This document shows positions 14,233 to 14,670 of a DNA stretch of 14,670 bases, piece by piece (position 1 is the stretch's first letter; the number at the start of each line of letters is the position of its first letter). The translations under genes were made by a program, and so were the position numbers. The notes beneath the pieces are model-generated. The model saw only the letters and a program-made list of their open reading frames with translations, was not told where the DNA came from and made no database searches. Origin of the DNA: JBJXHG01 sp046160865 (lineage in GTDB: Bacteria > Planctomycetota > UBA1135 > GCA-002686595); the NCBI GenBank assembly GCA_046160865.1, contig JBJXHG010000106.1, positions 1-14,670 of the forward strand, written 5' to 3'.

Positions 14233-14547
14233 GCCGGTAGTCGAAGTCGTTCGGCGCTGGCCGCGCTCCGTGAGCGGGGCCGACACGCAGAGGTGACTTT
14301 CGCGCCGGTGCACTCTCACCACGGGTTGCGAGCGGTTCTTCGCGTCCGAATCGAGCGCCATCGAGGCCGCGATTCCAGCCGCGGACCGCTGCGACGGTCG
14401 CGCGCCGATTGCGCGGTTTTTCACGCGTGGATACCTTCTGCGCGGGGTTGCACGGAGTCGAGCGTCTCGAGGAGACGTCGGCGACGCAGTCCCTTCGTGG
14501 AACACCTTCTGCGCCACGAGCGTGTCGAGATACCAGGGGCTGCATAC
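14233..14547. other. Intergenic region before the Tat-signal gene
   Basis: No gene is recognised here. It contains TCACCACGGGTTGC at 14316-14329, nearly identical to TCACCACGGGCTGC at 14034-14047 just outside the other end of the foldback repeat. It also has a small hairpin CGTCTC-GAG-GAGACG near 14463-14477 and a repeated CCTTCTGCGC at 14434-14443 and 14505-14514. No convincing promoter was found; a TTGCGC/TACCTT pair with 17-bp spacing near 14409-14437 is too weak to call. Confidence 0.5.
14535..14539 (+). promoter_or_regulatory. Ribosome binding site for the Tat-signal protein
   Basis: AGGGG lies 8 bases before ATG 14548 and supports that start. Confidence 0.5.
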
Positions 14548-14670
14548 ATGTTGAATCGACGCGATCTTTTGCGTGCCGGTGCGCTCGGCGGTGGCTTCGC
14601 GATGCTGCCGGGCTCGCGTGCTTTCGCACTGCCGGCGTTTCTCGAGTCGGGATCCGGGAACTTGCCGCCG
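14548..14670 (+). CDS. Tat-exported protein, N-terminal 41 residues only
   Basis: The frame begins MLNRRDLLRAGALGGGFAML and runs off the right edge of the window without a stop. NRRDLLRAG is a twin-arginine signal (consensus S/T/N-RRxFLK-like), followed by a moderately hydrophobic segment and an SRAFA cleavage-like site near residue 28, so the protein is folded in the cytoplasm and exported by the Tat system. Such short RRDLLRxGA leaders are common on Planctomycetota DUF1501-type, sulfatase-type and oxidoreductase proteins, but too little is present to assign a family. It reads away from the ligase operon across the foldback repeat. ATG 14548 is supported by AGGGG eight bases upstream. Confidence 0.75.
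   Translation, partial: MLNRRDLLRAGALGGGFAMLPGSRAFALPAFLESGSGNLPP

Noticed and set aside
14084..14296. A 70-residue frame reading VASESTGADLSGQRGS and SIPIQQR
   Set aside because: It is translated from the foldback repeat; copy A gives a nearly identical frame (SESTGGDLEG, SIPIQQR). Such frames probably appear in databases as hypothetical proteins but reflect the repeat, not a gene.
14434..14514. CCTTCTGCGC direct repeat 71 bp apart
   Set aside because: Only two short copies in GC-rich DNA; not distinguishable from chance.
1..14670. CRISPR array, tRNA, rRNA, transposase, toxin-antitoxin or defence gene
   Set aside because: I saw no regularly spaced repeats, no cloverleaf-like or rRNA-like sequence, and no coding frame resembling these families.

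Overview
This window is about 14.7 kb of very GC-rich bacterial chromosome with strong GC bias at third codon positions, which leaves long spurious open frames on the opposite strand of every real gene. The gene content is two membrane GT-C glycosyltransferase-like paralogues, a Wzx-type flippase, a large membrane-anchored protein with carboxypeptidase-regulatory-like repeats, a fatty-acid beta-oxidation operon and a Tat-signal protein. With few Shine-Dalgarno sequences, this fits Planctomycetota best; Myxococcota or a related high-GC phylum is possible. The assignment is inference, because there is no rRNA or marker gene here.

Layout. (1) 157-5042, plus strand: a frameshifted GT-C protein (157-1912), an intergenic stretch with copy A of a foldback repeat (1984-2158) and a minus-strand remnant that may be a third paralogue, an intact GT-C paralogue (2468-4240), and a probable beta-barrel protein (4518-5042) whose signal-peptide exporting start (4338-4463) is cut off by two in-frame TGA codons. 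(2) 5050-8642, minus strand: a Wzx-like flippase, a 613-residue anchored surface protein and a small secreted cysteine-rich protein with a strong ribosome binding site. (3) 8923-13961, minus strand: a tight three-gene operon, PaaK-like acyl-CoA ligase, then thiolase (FadI-type), then the bifunctional hydratase/3-hydroxyacyl-CoA dehydrogenase (FadJ-type). The last two overlap by ATGA. Together they would activate an acid to its CoA ester and carry out the hydration, oxidation and thiolysis steps of beta-oxidation; an acyl-CoA dehydrogenase is not in the window. (4) 13962-14670: an intergenic region with copy B of the foldback repeat (14043-14232), then the first 41 codons of a Tat-exported protein.

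The most notable non-genic signal is a dispersed foldback element of about 175-190 bp. Two copies lie in opposite orientation about 12 kb apart, each almost entirely a long inverted repeat around a GACCT-NNN-AGGTC hairpin tip. A third, decayed copy may lie at the left edge. I saw no CRISPR array, tRNA, rRNA, transposase or recognisable defence system. The window does not clearly contain a novel multi-gene system; the repeat family, the decay of the glycosyltransferase paralogues and the cysteine-rich peptide deserve the second look.
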